Shown: one piece after another, positions 7,671 through 17,880 of the stretch
Layout: each line of letters starts with the position of its first letter
Numbering within the stretch: position 1 is the first letter of the stretch
Origin: Hyphomicrobiales bacterium
GTDB taxonomy: Bacteria > Pseudomonadota > Alphaproteobacteria > Rhizobiales > Rhizobiaceae
Assembly: GCA_002400845.2 (NCBI GenBank)
Contig: NVRK02000007.1
Location: 1 to 64,000 of the forward strand
Direction: 5' to 3'
DNA length: 64,000 nucleotides
Translations under genes and position numbers: made by a program
The notes under the pieces: generated by a model
The model's input: the letters and a program-made list of their open reading frames with translations, nothing else
What the model was told of the DNA's origin: nothing
The model's database searches: none

Positions 7671-9026
7671 ATGGCAAGAACATGTCTTACTATCATATTA
7701 GCAGCTGGTGAAGGCTCTAGAATGAAATCATCCACACCAAAAGTTTTACACAAAATTGCCAACAAAACATTGCTGGGCCATGTAATGAATGCAGCTCAAA
7801 TTGCAGGCGGCAACAGCCACTCTGTCGTTGTTGGTAAAGAAGCTGCAAAAGTAGAAGCAGAAGCAAAAACACATTCTGATAAAGTTGATGTATTCTTGCA
7901 AACAGAGCGTTTGGGCACAGGCCATGCAGTTTTAGCCGCTAAAGATGCTATTGAACGTGAATTTGATGATATTCTCGTTCTTTTTGGCGACACGCCACTC
8001 ATTCAAGCCGAAACATTACAAAGATTACGCAAATCGTTGGAAAATGGTGCACAAGTCGTCGTGTTGGGTTTTAGAACCAATGACCCAACCGGTTATGGTC
8101 GCTTGGTAGAAAATGAGGGCAAGTTAGTCGCCATTAGAGAACATAAAGATGCCAGCGAAGACGAACTAAAAATTAAATTTTGCAATGGCGGCATAATGGC
8201 ATTTAGCGGTAAACATGCCATGTCTTTGCTTAACGCCATTGGCAACGATAATGTAAATAAAGAATATTATCTAACTGATATTGTTGAAATTGCAAAAAAA
8301 GGCGATTTAAAAGTAGTCGCCATCGAAGCTGACGAATCAGAAGTGATGGGCGTAAACGACCGTTTTCAATTGGCCCAAATTGAAGATATTTGGCAGCAAA
8401 CTAAAAGAGCCGAATTAATGCGCTCTGGTGTAACAATGCATGCGCCTTCAACCGTATATCTATCGTACGACACCATTATTGAGCCAGACACTATCATTGA
8501 GCCAAATGTGGTCTTCGGCCCAAATGTATCTGTAAAGTCTGCGGCACAAATTAAAGCATTTTCTCACTTAGAAGGCGCGCAAGTTGCCTCCAAAGCAATT
8601 GTTGGCCCATATGCGAGATTACGTCCAGGCGCGCAATTAAAGGAAGGTTCTAAAGTTGGAAACTTCTGCGAAATTAAAAATGCAATTGTAGAAGAGGGCG
8701 CAAAGGTAAATCACCTATCCTATATTGGTGATGCTCATATTGGTAAAAATGCAAATATTGGCGCTGGTACAATTACTTGCAATTATGACGGCATGAATAA
8801 ACACAAAACCAAAATTGGCGAAAATGCCTTTATCGGTTCAAATTCCTCTCTTATTGCACCTGTAGAAATTGGCGATGATGCATATGTTGGTTCTGGTAGT
8901 GTTATCACGTCTAATGTGCCATCAAACGATTTAGCAATTGCTCGTTCACGTCAATCAAACAAAACTGGCTTGGCTATTAAAATTAGAGCGCGTAATCAAG
9001 CGATTAAAGACGCAAAAAACAAATAG
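7671..9026 (+). CDS. glmU: Bifunctional GlmU: N-acetylglucosamine-1-phosphate uridyltransferase / glucosamine-1-phosphate acetyltransferase
   Basis: This enzyme makes UDP-GlcNAc for peptidoglycan and lipid A in the cytoplasm. It has 451 residues, the normal length. The nucleotidyltransferase domain opens with [20 protein letters not shown], has [14 protein letters not shown] and the metal-binding FGDTPL. From about residue 250 the left-handed beta-helix hexapeptide repeats begin ([15 protein letters not shown]), with the acetyltransferase signature RLRPGAQL, then [19 protein letters not shown] and [10 protein letters not shown]. The ATG has GGAG eight bases upstream. glmS follows in the same direction after about 180 bases. 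Confidence 0.98.
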   Translation: MARTCLTIILAAGEGSRMKSSTPKVLHKIANKTLLGHVMNAAQIAGGNSHSVVVGKEAAKVEAEAKTHSDKVDVFLQTERLGTGHAVLAAKDAIEREFDDILVLFGDTPLIQAETLQRLRKSLENGAQVVVLGFRTNDPTGYGRLVENEGKLVAIREHKDASEDELKIKFCNGGIMAFSGKHAMSLLNAIGNDNVNKEYYLTDIVEIAKKGDLKVVAIEADESEVMGVNDRFQLAQIEDIWQQTKRAELMRSGVTMHAPSTVYLSYDTIIEPDTIIEPNVVFGPNVSVKSAAQIKAFSHLEGAQVASKAIVGPYARLRPGAQLKEGSKVGNFCEIKNAIVEEGAKVNHLSYIGDAHIGKNANIGAGTITCNYDGMNKHKTKIGENAFIGSNSSLIAPVEIGDDAYVGSGSVITSNVPSNDLAIARSRQSNKTGLAIKIRARNQAIKDAKNK

Positions 9027-9208
9027 AATCATAAAACAAAATTAAGATTTTATAAACCATGAAACCACACAGGCAATTTACAAATATTTGCTAAAAAAAT
9101 TAGAAATAATTTGTAACGCAAGTTGAATTCAGTTTTTGGGAAAATCTGATATTAGCATCTGTGTTGAATGATACTTTAAATAATTAATTACCTGGGACAG
9201 GAAAATAT

Positions 9209-11035
9209 ATGTGTGGCATTGTTGGAATTGTGGGGAAACAATCCGTAGCACCTCTTTTAGTAGATGCGCTTAAACGACTTGAATATCGTGGATATGATTC
9301 CGCTGGTGTAGCAACGTTAGAAAACGGCGTATTGAACCGCCGCAGAGCACAAGGTAAGCTTGTTAATCTCGAAAAAAAGCTAATTGCAGAGCCGCTTAAT
9401 GGCTTCGTTGGTATTGGTCATACAAGATGGGCAACACACGGTGTTCCAAATGTAGAAAATGCACACCCACATTTTTCAGATAATGTTGCAATTGTTCACA
9501 ATGGCATAATTGAGAACTTTCGCGCATTGCGCGAGGAGTTAGAGAAAAAAGGCTACGTATTCACCTCTCAAACAGATACAGAAGTTGTTGCTCACTTAGT
9601 TGCCAGCTACCTTAAAGAAGGCCTTGAGCCAATAAAAGCCGCTCAAAAGACATTCCAAAGACTTGAAGGCGCTTATGCATTAGCAATCCTTTTCAAAGAT
9701 GCTGATGATATGATTATTGGTGCGCGCAACGGCCCACCATTAGCAATTGGCCACGGCGAAGGCGAAAATTATTTAGGTTCCGATGCGATTGCTTTAGCGC
9801 CTTTTACCAATAAGATAACATACTTAGAAGACGGCGACTGGTGCATTATTAAAAAAGACAATGTTGAGATTTTCGACTTTGATGGAAATCCACAAGAACG
9901 CATAGCGCAGACTTCTGCAAGTTCAAGCTTTTTGGTCGACAAAGGCAATCACAGACACTTCATGCTCAAAGAAATTTATGAGCAACCAGAAGTAATGTCT
10001 CATACCCTGTCGCACTATCTAGATTTTGGAACATGCGAATCACACATCGGTAATGATTTGCCATTTGATTTTGCAAAAATTGATCGCATGGCAATTTCTG
10101 CATGTGGCACAGCCTATTATGCTGGTTTAATCGCAAAATATTGGTTCGAAAAATATGCGCGTTTACCAGTAGATATTGATGTAGCCTCTGAATTTAGATA
10201 TCGCGAAATGCCATTGCCTAAAAATGGCTTTGCACTGTTTATTTCACAATCAGGCGAAACAGCAGACACACTTGCATCCCTTCGATATTGTAAAGAAGGC
10301 GGTATGCATATTGGCGCTGTCGTAAACGTTGTTGAATCAACAATCGCCCGTGAATCAGATGTAATCTTCCGCACACTTGCAGGACCTGAAATTGGTGTTG
10401 CGTCAACCAAAGCTTTCACATGTCAATTGTCTGTTCTAGCCTCACTTGCTATTGCCGCTGGTAAAGCACGCGGTGTACTGAGTGACGAAGATGAAAAACG
10501 ATTGGTGCGTGAATTAACCGAAGCGCCGCGTTATGCAAATGCAGCCTTAAAGCTTGAAAAAGACTTAGAGAAAATAGCACATGATGTCGCCAAAGTGCGT
10601 CATATTCTTTATCTGGGCCGTGACACTAACTTCCCACTAGCGATGGAAGGTGCGTTGAAGCTGAAAGAAATTTCATACATTCACGCAGAAGGCTACCCAG
10701 CAGGCGAATTAAAACACGGCCCAATCGCATTGATAGATGAAGATATGCCAGTTGTTGTTATTGCCCCTCACGATAGTATTTTTGAAAAAACAGTTTCAAA
10801 CATGCAAGAGGTTGCAGCACGTGGTGGCCGTATCATTCTAATCACAGATGAAAAGGGCGCTTCGCTCAATTCTGTAGATACAGAACATATGATTGTCATG
10901 CCAAATATGCCAGATATTCTAACGCCGCTCATTTATGCGTTGCCAATTCAATTACTAGCTTATCATACAGCGGTAATAATGGGCACAGATGTCGATCAGC
11001 CAAGAAATCTAGCAAAATCTGTTACTGTTGAATAA
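9209..11035 (+). CDS. glmS: Glutamine--fructose-6-phosphate aminotransferase (isomerizing)
   Basis: GlmS makes glucosamine-6-phosphate from fructose-6-phosphate and glutamine, the first step towards UDP-GlcNAc. It has 608 residues, the usual length. The N-terminal Cys nucleophile follows Met directly (MCGIVGIVG), as in Ntn glutaminases. HTRWATHG and HNGIIEN mark the glutaminase domain. Two SIS domains follow, with SACGTAYYAG, SQSGETADTLASLR and HAEGYPAGELKHGPIALI. The C-terminus DQPRNLAKSVTVE is the conserved isomerase tail. GGACAGG upstream of the ATG is a good ribosome site. I see no glmS ribozyme in the 180-base leader, and none is expected in this group. Confidence 0.98.
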   Translation: MCGIVGIVGKQSVAPLLVDALKRLEYRGYDSAGVATLENGVLNRRRAQGKLVNLEKKLIAEPLNGFVGIGHTRWATHGVPNVENAHPHFSDNVAIVHNGIIENFRALREELEKKGYVFTSQTDTEVVAHLVASYLKEGLEPIKAAQKTFQRLEGAYALAILFKDADDMIIGARNGPPLAIGHGEGENYLGSDAIALAPFTNKITYLEDGDWCIIKKDNVEIFDFDGNPQERIAQTSASSSFLVDKGNHRHFMLKEIYEQPEVMSHTLSHYLDFGTCESHIGNDLPFDFAKIDRMAISACGTAYYAGLIAKYWFEKYARLPVDIDVASEFRYREMPLPKNGFALFISQSGETADTLASLRYCKEGGMHIGAVVNVVESTIARESDVIFRTLAGPEIGVASTKAFTCQLSVLASLAIAAGKARGVLSDEDEKRLVRELTEAPRYANAALKLEKDLEKIAHDVAKVRHILYLGRDTNFPLAMEGALKLKEISYIHAEGYPAGELKHGPIALIDEDMPVVVIAPHDSIFEKTVSNMQEVAARGGRIILITDEKGASLNSVDTEHMIVMPNMPDILTPLIYALPIQLLAYHTAVIMGTDVDQPRNLAKSVTVE

Positions 11036-11076
11036 TAGACACTAAACAACCATATTATAATGGGGTAAGAGAATAT

Positions 11077-11108
11077 CAGAGCCAATTAATTTTTGGCTCT
11101 GAATTTTT
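11077..11108 (+). terminator. Rho-independent terminator after glmS
   Basis: CAGAGCCA pairs with TGGCTCTG around a nine-base A/T loop, followed by AATTTTT. It lies 40 bases after the glmS stop and before the DUF502 gene. Confidence 0.8.
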
Positions 11109-11135
11109 ACATGGAAATTTTAGGTAACAAATTTA

Positions 11136-11795
11136 ATGATAAAGCTTAGACGATATTTTCTTACTGGCTTTATTATTACAGCCCCACTGGTCATCACACT
11201 TTATATGATTTGGACAATTGTCGAATGGGTAGACAGTTGGATAATACCATATGTACCTGCAGCCTATAATCCAGATACTTATTTACCATTTCATGTTCCA
11301 GGTGCAGGTTTTTTAATCGCGCTATTTAGCATAACAATCATAGGCTTTTTAACGGCTAATATTATTGGCAAAACCATTGTATCTTTTGGCGAAAGATTTT
11401 TGGCAAAAATGCCTGTTGTTCGTAATCTATACAACGGACTTAAGCAAATTTTTCAAACTATTTTATCCGATAAAAATGATTCATTTAAACAAGTTGGTCT
11501 TTTAGAATACCCACGAAAAGGGCTTTGGGCAATTGTATTTATCGCAACAGACACCAAAGGCGAAGTTAACGAGGTTTTAAAAGAAAAAGGCCATGAGACT
11601 TTAAGTATTTTTCTACCAACTACGCCAAATCCAACCTCTGGTTTTTTATTATTCGTTCCCAAAAAAGACGTAATAATTTTAAATCAATCCGTTGAAAATG
11701 CCGCTAAACTTGTAATCTCAGCTGGGCTTGTAACACCAGAAGAAACCCAAGAACAATTGCAATATTTAGCCAATAACGCGAAGCGTAAAAAATAA
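11136..11795 (+). CDS. DUF502 family membrane protein
   Basis: This 219-residue protein carries the DUF502 signatures. It starts with LRRYFLTGFIITAPLVITLYMIW (first membrane helix) and has a second hydrophobic helix, GAGFLIALFSITIIGFLTANIIG. The conserved block MPVVRNLYNGLKQIFQT is followed by YPRKGLWAIVFIATDT and FLPTTPNPTSGFLLFVPKKD. The family has no established biochemical function in my knowledge. The gene is convergent with recG, a pairing common in Hyphomicrobiales. Confidence 0.92.
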   Translation: MIKLRRYFLTGFIITAPLVITLYMIWTIVEWVDSWIIPYVPAAYNPDTYLPFHVPGAGFLIALFSITIIGFLTANIIGKTIVSFGERFLAKMPVVRNLYNGLKQIFQTILSDKNDSFKQVGLLEYPRKGLWAIVFIATDTKGEVNEVLKEKGHETLSIFLPTTPNPTSGFLLFVPKKDVIILNQSVENAAKLVISAGLVTPEETQEQLQYLANNAKRKK

Positions 11796-11814
11796 GTTAG
11801 CGCAATTCAACAAT

Positions 11815-13923
11815 CTAACCAGCTCGCAACAACCTAATTGCTTGGTCTTGCCCAAATAAATAAAGCAAAATTCTAAGCGCTTCGCCTTGTTCTCCTTCAA
11901 GGTTAGGATTTTGCGCAATAATAAGTTTTGCACCATCGCGGGCAATTTCCAAAATATCTTTATGAAATTCAGGATCAGCAAGACTAAAGCCGGGGGCTCC
12001 AGATTGCCGCGTTCCTAAAACTTCACCTTCACCGCGCAGTTCTAAATCTTTTTCAGCAATTACAAAACCATCATTGGTTTCGCGCATTGTATTTAATCTA
12101 GCTTTTGCGATTTCACCTAGTGGATGCTTGTAAAGTAAAATACAGTTAGATGCTTTATCTGAACGACCAACACGGCCCCGTAATTGGTGCATTTGCGCCA
12201 AACCAAAGCGCTCTGCATGTTCAATAACAATGATCGTCGCATCCGGTACATCTACACCAACTTCAATCACAGTTGTTGCGACTAAAACTCTTGTCTTTCC
12301 GGTCCTAAAAGCTTCCATAGCGCTGTCTTTTTCTTCAGCGCTCATGCGTCCATGTACTAAGCCTACACCATCACCCAATGCATGTTGCAATGCTTTAAAA
12401 CGTTGGTCAGCAGAAGTCGCATCAACCTCATCACTTTCTTCCACCAAAGGACAAACCCAATATACTTTTTGACCTTGTGAAACCGCTGCTTGAACGCGCC
12501 CAACCAATACATCTAATTTATCAAGCGATAATAATGTCGTGTTTATTTCTTGGCGGCCCGCTGGTTTGTCTGGCAATTGAGAGACATCCATATCACCATA
12601 CCAAGTCATCACCAATGTGCGCGGTATAGGCGTTGCTGTCATAACCAACACATCACTTCTTGGGCCTTTATCGCCAAGTGCTAAACGTTGATGCACACCA
12701 AATCTATGCTGTTCATCAATTACCGCTACTCCCAAATCCTTAAACGCCACAGCTCCCTGAAATAAAGCATGCGTACCAATAATAATTTGCGTTTCACCTG
12801 ATTGAATACGCTCCAATATTGCCTCACGAACCTTGCCTTTTTCACGCGCAGTTAAAATTTCAACCTTTATACCAACGGTTTCGCAAATTGGACCAATGGT
12901 TGCTAAATGTTGACGCGCCAAAATTTCGGTCGGTGCCATAATTGCAGCTTGTGAACCGCTTTCAATGCTAGAAGCCATAGCGCATAAAGCAACGATGGTT
13001 TTACCTGCACCCACATCACCTTGCAACAACCGCAACATGCGTTCTGGTTTTGCAATATCTGCATTAATTTCTTTAATTGCATTTTCTTGGCTTTGGGTGA
13101 GGGGCCACTTAAACTCACCAAGTATTCGACTTTGTAAATCACCCGAAAACTGCCTTGCAGTTCCACCCGATTTACGCATGCGATCGCGCATTAAAGCAAG
13201 CGCTAATTGCCCAGTTAAAAATTCATCATAGGCAAGTCTGCGCCTATGATTTGATCTCGGGTCTAAGTCGGTTAAATCGCGCGGTCTATGAATGCGTTTG
13301 ACAGCGTCTGAAAAATTGGGCCATTTCTCACGTTTTAATAGTTCGCTATCTATCCATTCTGGCAATACTGGTAATTGCTTAACCGCAGTACGAATTGATT
13401 TTTGTAATGTCTTTTGAGCAATACCACTCACCATTGGGTAAACAGGTTCAATAAGCGGCATCGTGGCAAACGCTTCATCATCCAAAATATGATCTGGATG
13501 CACCATACTTGCTTTACCGTTGAAGCGCTCAACACGGCCACTTACATAACGTTCACTACCAACTGGCATTTGCTTTTCTAAATAAGAGCCATGCGCTCTA
13601 AAAAAAACCAATTGCATATCACCACTACTGTCGTGAACATTTACACGGTAGGGTACACGTTTGTTGCCCCTAGGCGGCGCTTGGTGATTATCAATATGAA
13701 CTTTTATAGTAACGATTACGCCATCTTCAGCCTCTGCAATCTTTGGCTGTTTGGTGCGATCAATAATCGAATGCGGCACATGAAAAAGCATGTCAGCTAT
13801 ACGTGCTGTCTCGGCGCTCTCAGAACCACGAAAGAGTTTAGTCAGCGCCTTTTCAAGCTTAGGGCCAATGCCCTCTAGCTTTGAAACACTCGCAAATAGC
13901 GGATTTAAAATATCAGGCCTCAT
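11815..13923 (-). CDS. recG: ATP-dependent DNA helicase RecG
   Basis: RecG remodels stalled forks and branched recombination intermediates. The protein has 702 residues, the normal size. It has an N-terminal wedge/OB domain (VTIKVHIDNHQAPPRGNKRVPYRVNV), then SF2 helicase motifs: QGDVGAGKT (Walker A), APTEILARQH, DEQHRFGVHQR, TATPIPRT, then HGRMSAEEKD, ATTVIEVGVDVPDA and QLRGRVGRS. The C-terminal DLELRGEGEVLGTRQSG block is typical. It starts at an ATG at 13923 and is divergent from sdhE across about 140 bases. Confidence 0.98.
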   Translation of the reverse strand: MRPDILNPLFASVSKLEGIGPKLEKALTKLFRGSESAETARIADMLFHVPHSIIDRTKQPKIAEAEDGVIVTIKVHIDNHQAPPRGNKRVPYRVNVHDSSGDMQLVFFRAHGSYLEKQMPVGSERYVSGRVERFNGKASMVHPDHILDDEAFATMPLIEPVYPMVSGIAQKTLQKSIRTAVKQLPVLPEWIDSELLKREKWPNFSDAVKRIHRPRDLTDLDPRSNHRRRLAYDEFLTGQLALALMRDRMRKSGGTARQFSGDLQSRILGEFKWPLTQSQENAIKEINADIAKPERMLRLLQGDVGAGKTIVALCAMASSIESGSQAAIMAPTEILARQHLATIGPICETVGIKVEILTAREKGKVREAILERIQSGETQIIIGTHALFQGAVAFKDLGVAVIDEQHRFGVHQRLALGDKGPRSDVLVMTATPIPRTLVMTWYGDMDVSQLPDKPAGRQEINTTLLSLDKLDVLVGRVQAAVSQGQKVYWVCPLVEESDEVDATSADQRFKALQHALGDGVGLVHGRMSAEEKDSAMEAFRTGKTRVLVATTVIEVGVDVPDATIIVIEHAERFGLAQMHQLRGRVGRSDKASNCILLYKHPLGEIAKARLNTMRETNDGFVIAEKDLELRGEGEVLGTRQSGAPGFSLADPEFHKDILEIARDGAKLIIAQNPNLEGEQGEALRILLYLFGQDQAIRLLRAG

Positions 13924-14064
13924 TTGGCCTCCATCTACAATTTTTAATGATTAAATAAATTAACTTTTAGGTGGCAGATCGCTCTAAATAGTTTATGTAG
14001 CATCCAAGGTAATGGCAAGTCCAATAGATCGAATTAAAATTCATATCATGAAGAGTTATACAAA

Positions 14065-14340
14065 ATGAATGATGCGCTGATAATAAGAAAAAAACAACTT
14101 TTATACCGCGCCAATCATAGAGGTATAAAAGAAATGGACATTATTATTGGCGGGTATGCCGATGCATTTATAATGGACATGCCAGTAGATGTTTTAGACG
14201 AGTTTGAAAAAATCATGTCCGAATTAGACAGAGATCTTTTAACTTGGTTTGTCGGCGAGGTAGAAGTACCAGCACACATTAAGTCACCACTTTTTGATAC
14301 AATTTTACAACACACTATAGATCGTCAAAAAAATAAATAA
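14065..14340 (+). CDS. sdhE: FAD assembly factor SdhE
   Basis: This 91-residue protein belongs to the SdhE/YgfY family, which promotes covalent FAD attachment to the succinate dehydrogenase flavoprotein. The family RGxxE motif is present as HRGIKEMD, and the following acidic helices (FEKIMSELDRDLLTWFVGE) match the family. The stop overlaps the mfd start by one base (TAATG), so it is translationally coupled to mfd. This sdhE-mfd pair beside recG is a recurring arrangement in Hyphomicrobiales. Confidence 0.93.
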   Translation: MNDALIIRKKQLLYRANHRGIKEMDIIIGGYADAFIMDMPVDVLDEFEKIMSELDRDLLTWFVGEVEVPAHIKSPLFDTILQHTIDRQKNK

Positions 14341-17300
14341 TGCTCGATAAAAATTTACATACACGCATTTTAGAGGAAGACAGAAGCATAACGCTAACAG
14401 GCGTTCCAAATGGAATGCTTGCAAGTCTTTTGTCGCAAATCACTTTTGACAAAAGTAAAAATGCCAAAAACGCCCCCCACAAAGGTGCCGTCTACATTGC
14501 ATCTGACAGCCAAAAAATTGGTGAATTATTAAACGGATTAAATTTCTTTGCGCCATGGTTAGAAGTCGTAGAACTTCCTGCATGGGATTGCCTGCCATAT
14601 GACAGAGTATCGCCAAGCAATGACGTTTCAGCCAATAGAATTGATGCGCTTACAAAAATTGCGACACGATCAAAAAACGACACACCCTTACTGGTAATTA
14701 CGACCATTAATGCTTGGGTACAAAAATGCGTACCCATCAGTAAAATGGTCAATCAGAGTTTTCACCTAGCGCCTGGTATTTCCATTGATATGGAAAAAAT
14801 CATTTCGTGGCTTGCCCAAAATGGGTTCGAACGCACACCTACAGTGCGTGATAGAGGTGAATTTGCTGTGCGTGGCGGCATACTTGATTTGTTTACACCC
14901 GGTTCAGAAGAACCAGTGCGCTTAGATTTTTTTGGAAGCACATTAGAGACGATCAGAAGCTTTGATATCGCCACTCAAAGAACAATTGGGCAGTTGAAAG
15001 AGTTCTCACTCATTCCAATGAGTGAAATCAATTTAGACGAAGATGCAATATCAAAATTTAGACAGGGCTACATTTCTAATTTTGGTGCAGCAACCAGACA
15101 AGACGCTCTTTATCAAGCGATTAGCGAAGGGAGACGTTATGCAGGAACCGAGCATTGGTTACCTCTATTCTACGCGAATTTAGATACAGTAGAAGATTAT
15201 TGTGAGGGCTATAAAATAGTAGCCGATCAAACAGCGATTGACGCTGGTAATTTGCGTATCGAACAAATTGAAGATCATTATCAATCACGTAAAGATTCAC
15301 TAAATTCAAAACTAGAAGCTGGAGCAGATGGTGGCACACCCTATAAGCCAATGCCTCCTGAAACGCTTTATTTGACGCAAAGCGACTTAAAAACCAGCAT
15401 AGATGAATGCTTACTTATAACGCAGTTCCAACCACCAGAGACTGAACAAAGAGCAACGATTGATTTAGGTGGCAAACAAAGCCGAAACTTTAGGCAAGAA
15501 CGAACCGCAGGTGAAAATGTATTTTCTGCTCTGGTCGAATATATAATTGCAGAACGCGAACGCGGACAAAAAGTACTTGTCGCTTCGTGGAGCGATGGTT
15601 CGGCAGACCGAATGAAAAACGTTCTAAACGATCATGGCATGGATCGTATAGAACTTATAAAATCATTTTCTGATATTGAAAAACTACCTAAAGGCGCGAC
15701 AGCTTTAACGTCATTGCCAATTGAAGAAGGCTTTATTGTTGAGGGTCTAACCATTATTGCAGAGCAAGATGTGTTGGGCGACAGGCTTGTACGACGCACT
15801 CGCAAACGCAAAGCCAGTGATTTCATATCCGAAGCAGGCAGCCTAAACGAGGGCGACATAGTGGTGCATGTAGACCACGGCATTGCAAAATTCATTGGGC
15901 TTAAAACAATTGAAGCAATCGGCGCACCACATGATTGTTTGGAGTTACATTATTTAGGTGCCGATAAATTATTTTTACCTGTAGAAAACATTGAACTACT
16001 TTCCAGATACGGTTCAGAAGATGCCAATGTTCAATTGGATAAATTGGGCGGTGTTGCATGGCAGGCTCGTAAATCTAAACTCAAAAAACGCATTCTTGAA
16101 ATGGCCGATCAACTCATCAAGATTGCCGCAAAACGCGCCTTACGACAAGCCGATAAACTTTTGCCACCAGACGGCCTATATGGTGAATTTAACGCGCGTT
16201 TCCCTTATGATGAAACAGAAGACCAGCTAAGCGCCATTGAAGCCGTACTGGATGATTTAGCTGCGGGTACGCCAATGGATCGTCTAATTTGCGGTGATGT
16301 TGGTTTTGGTAAAACAGAAGTCGCATTACGTGCCGCTTTTGTTGCAGCAATGGCTGGCAAACAAGTGGCATTGGTTGTGCCAACAACATTGCTAGCACGC
16401 CAGCATTATAAAACATTTTCAGAACGCTTTAAGGGCTTGCCGCTTAACGTTCGTCAAGCTTCAAGGCTGGTTGGTGCCAAAGAATTAAATGAAACGAAAA
16501 AAGGTTTAGCAGATGGCACAATTGATGTTGTCATTGGCACCCATGCACTTCTTTCAGATTCCATTAAGTTTCATCGCCTAGGTCTTTTAATAATCGATGA
16601 AGAGCAACGTTTTGGGGTTAAGCATAAAGAACGCCTTAAAGAAGTTAAGTCCGATGTGCATGTGCTTACTCTATCAGCAACACCAATTCCAAGAACGCTT
16701 CAATTAGCGCTAACAGGCGTGAGAGAACTCTCATTAATCACAACAGCGCCTGTTGATCGATTAGCGGTAAGAACCTTTGTTACACCGTTTGATACGCTGG
16801 TTGTGCGCGAGGCGTTATTGCGCGAACATTATAGAGGCGGACAAAGCTTTTATGTATGTCCGCGCGTGAGTGATCTTGAAGAGCGAAAAGCATTTTTAAC
16901 AGAACATGTGCCAGAATTAAAAGTAACCATTGCGCATGGAAAAATGTCACCCACCGAATTAGACGATGTGATGAATGCCTTTTACGATGGCCAGTATGAT
17001 GTATTGCTTGCAACAACAATTGTTGAATCAGGCTTGGATATTCCAACAGCAAATACACTGATAATTCACCGAGCAGATATGTTTGGCTTAGCACAGCTTT
17101 ATCAATTGCGAGGCCGAGTAGGGCGCTCTAAAACACGCGCTTATGCAATCTTTACACTGCCAGTTAATCGTATTTTGACGCAAGGCGCAGAACGAAGACT
17201 TAAAGTATTACAATCACTTGATACAATTGGCGCAGGTTTTGAATTAGCCAGCCATGACCTAGACATTCGAGGTTCTGGTAATTTATTGGGCGACGATCAA

Positions 17301-17861
17301 TCTGGCCAAATTAAAGAAGTAGGCTTCGAGCTTTATCAACAAATGCTAGAAGAGGCCGTGGCTGAATTAAAAGACGGCGGCAGTTTGGACGCAAGTGAAG
17401 AGCGCTGGTCACCACAAATATCTGTTGGCGCACCAGTATTAATTCCAGAATCCTACGTGCCTGACCTTCAATTGCGTTTGGGGTTATATAGAAGGTTATC
17501 CGAGATCGCAGGTAGTGGTGAAATTGATGCCTTTGCCGCAGAAATGATTGACCGTTTTGGCCCCATGCCGATTGAAGTCGATTACTTACTTAAAATCGTA
17601 TTCATCAAGGGCATATGTCTTAAAGCGAATATCGAAAAATTAGATGCTGGACCAAAAGGCTTAGTAGTGCACTTTAGAGGAAAAGAATTCTCAAACCCTT
17701 CTGCATTATTATCATGGCTGGGTGAGCAAGGTTCTTTAGCAAAAGTACGCGCAGATCATAGCTTATTCTTAAACCGAGATTGGCCAAATGCTGAAAAGCG
17801 TTTAAAAGGCACGGCAGTCATTGCTTCAAAACTAGTGAAAATGGTTTTAGCAGTAAAATAA
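14340..17861 (+). CDS. mfd: Transcription-repair coupling factor Mfd
   Basis: Mfd removes RNA polymerase stalled at lesions and recruits UvrA. It has 1173 residues, the expected length. The N-terminal UvrB-like part includes LPAWDCLPYDRVSPS and TVRDRGEFAVRGGILDLF. The RNA-polymerase interaction domain begins near EGDIVVHVDHGIAKFIGLKTIE. The RecG-like translocase has CGDVGFGKTEVALRAAF, DEEQRFGVKHKE, LSATPIPRTLQ, ATTIVESGLDIPTANT and QLRGRVGRSK. The C-terminal D7 region follows. It is coupled to sdhE by a one-base overlap. Confidence 0.98.
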   Translation: MLDKNLHTRILEEDRSITLTGVPNGMLASLLSQITFDKSKNAKNAPHKGAVYIASDSQKIGELLNGLNFFAPWLEVVELPAWDCLPYDRVSPSNDVSANRIDALTKIATRSKNDTPLLVITTINAWVQKCVPISKMVNQSFHLAPGISIDMEKIISWLAQNGFERTPTVRDRGEFAVRGGILDLFTPGSEEPVRLDFFGSTLETIRSFDIATQRTIGQLKEFSLIPMSEINLDEDAISKFRQGYISNFGAATRQDALYQAISEGRRYAGTEHWLPLFYANLDTVEDYCEGYKIVADQTAIDAGNLRIEQIEDHYQSRKDSLNSKLEAGADGGTPYKPMPPETLYLTQSDLKTSIDECLLITQFQPPETEQRATIDLGGKQSRNFRQERTAGENVFSALVEYIIAERERGQKVLVASWSDGSADRMKNVLNDHGMDRIELIKSFSDIEKLPKGATALTSLPIEEGFIVEGLTIIAEQDVLGDRLVRRTRKRKASDFISEAGSLNEGDIVVHVDHGIAKFIGLKTIEAIGAPHDCLELHYLGADKLFLPVENIELLSRYGSEDANVQLDKLGGVAWQARKSKLKKRILEMADQLIKIAAKRALRQADKLLPPDGLYGEFNARFPYDETEDQLSAIEAVLDDLAAGTPMDRLICGDVGFGKTEVALRAAFVAAMAGKQVALVVPTTLLARQHYKTFSERFKGLPLNVRQASRLVGAKELNETKKGLADGTIDVVIGTHALLSDSIKFHRLGLLIIDEEQRFGVKHKERLKEVKSDVHVLTLSATPIPRTLQLALTGVRELSLITTAPVDRLAVRTFVTPFDTLVVREALLREHYRGGQSFYVCPRVSDLEERKAFLTEHVPELKVTIAHGKMSPTELDDVMNAFYDGQYDVLLATTIVESGLDIPTANTLIIHRADMFGLAQLYQLRGRVGRSKTRAYAIFTLPVNRILTQGAERRLKVLQSLDTIGAGFELASHDLDIRGSGNLLGDDQSGQIKEVGFELYQQMLEEAVAELKDGGSLDASEERWSPQISVGAPVLIPESYVPDLQLRLGLYRRLSEIAGSGEIDAFAAEMIDRFGPMPIEVDYLLKIVFIKGICLKANIEKLDAGPKGLVVHFRGKEFSNPSALLSWLGEQGSLAKVRADHSLFLNRDWPNAEKRLKGTAVIASKLVKMVLAVK

Positions 17862-17880
17862 TAATGGCCTTACAGCAAAG

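Noticed and set aside
9027-9208. glmS riboswitch/ribozyme in the glmS leader
   Set aside because: No conserved core was seen and this ribozyme is a Firmicutes feature; control here is likely different.
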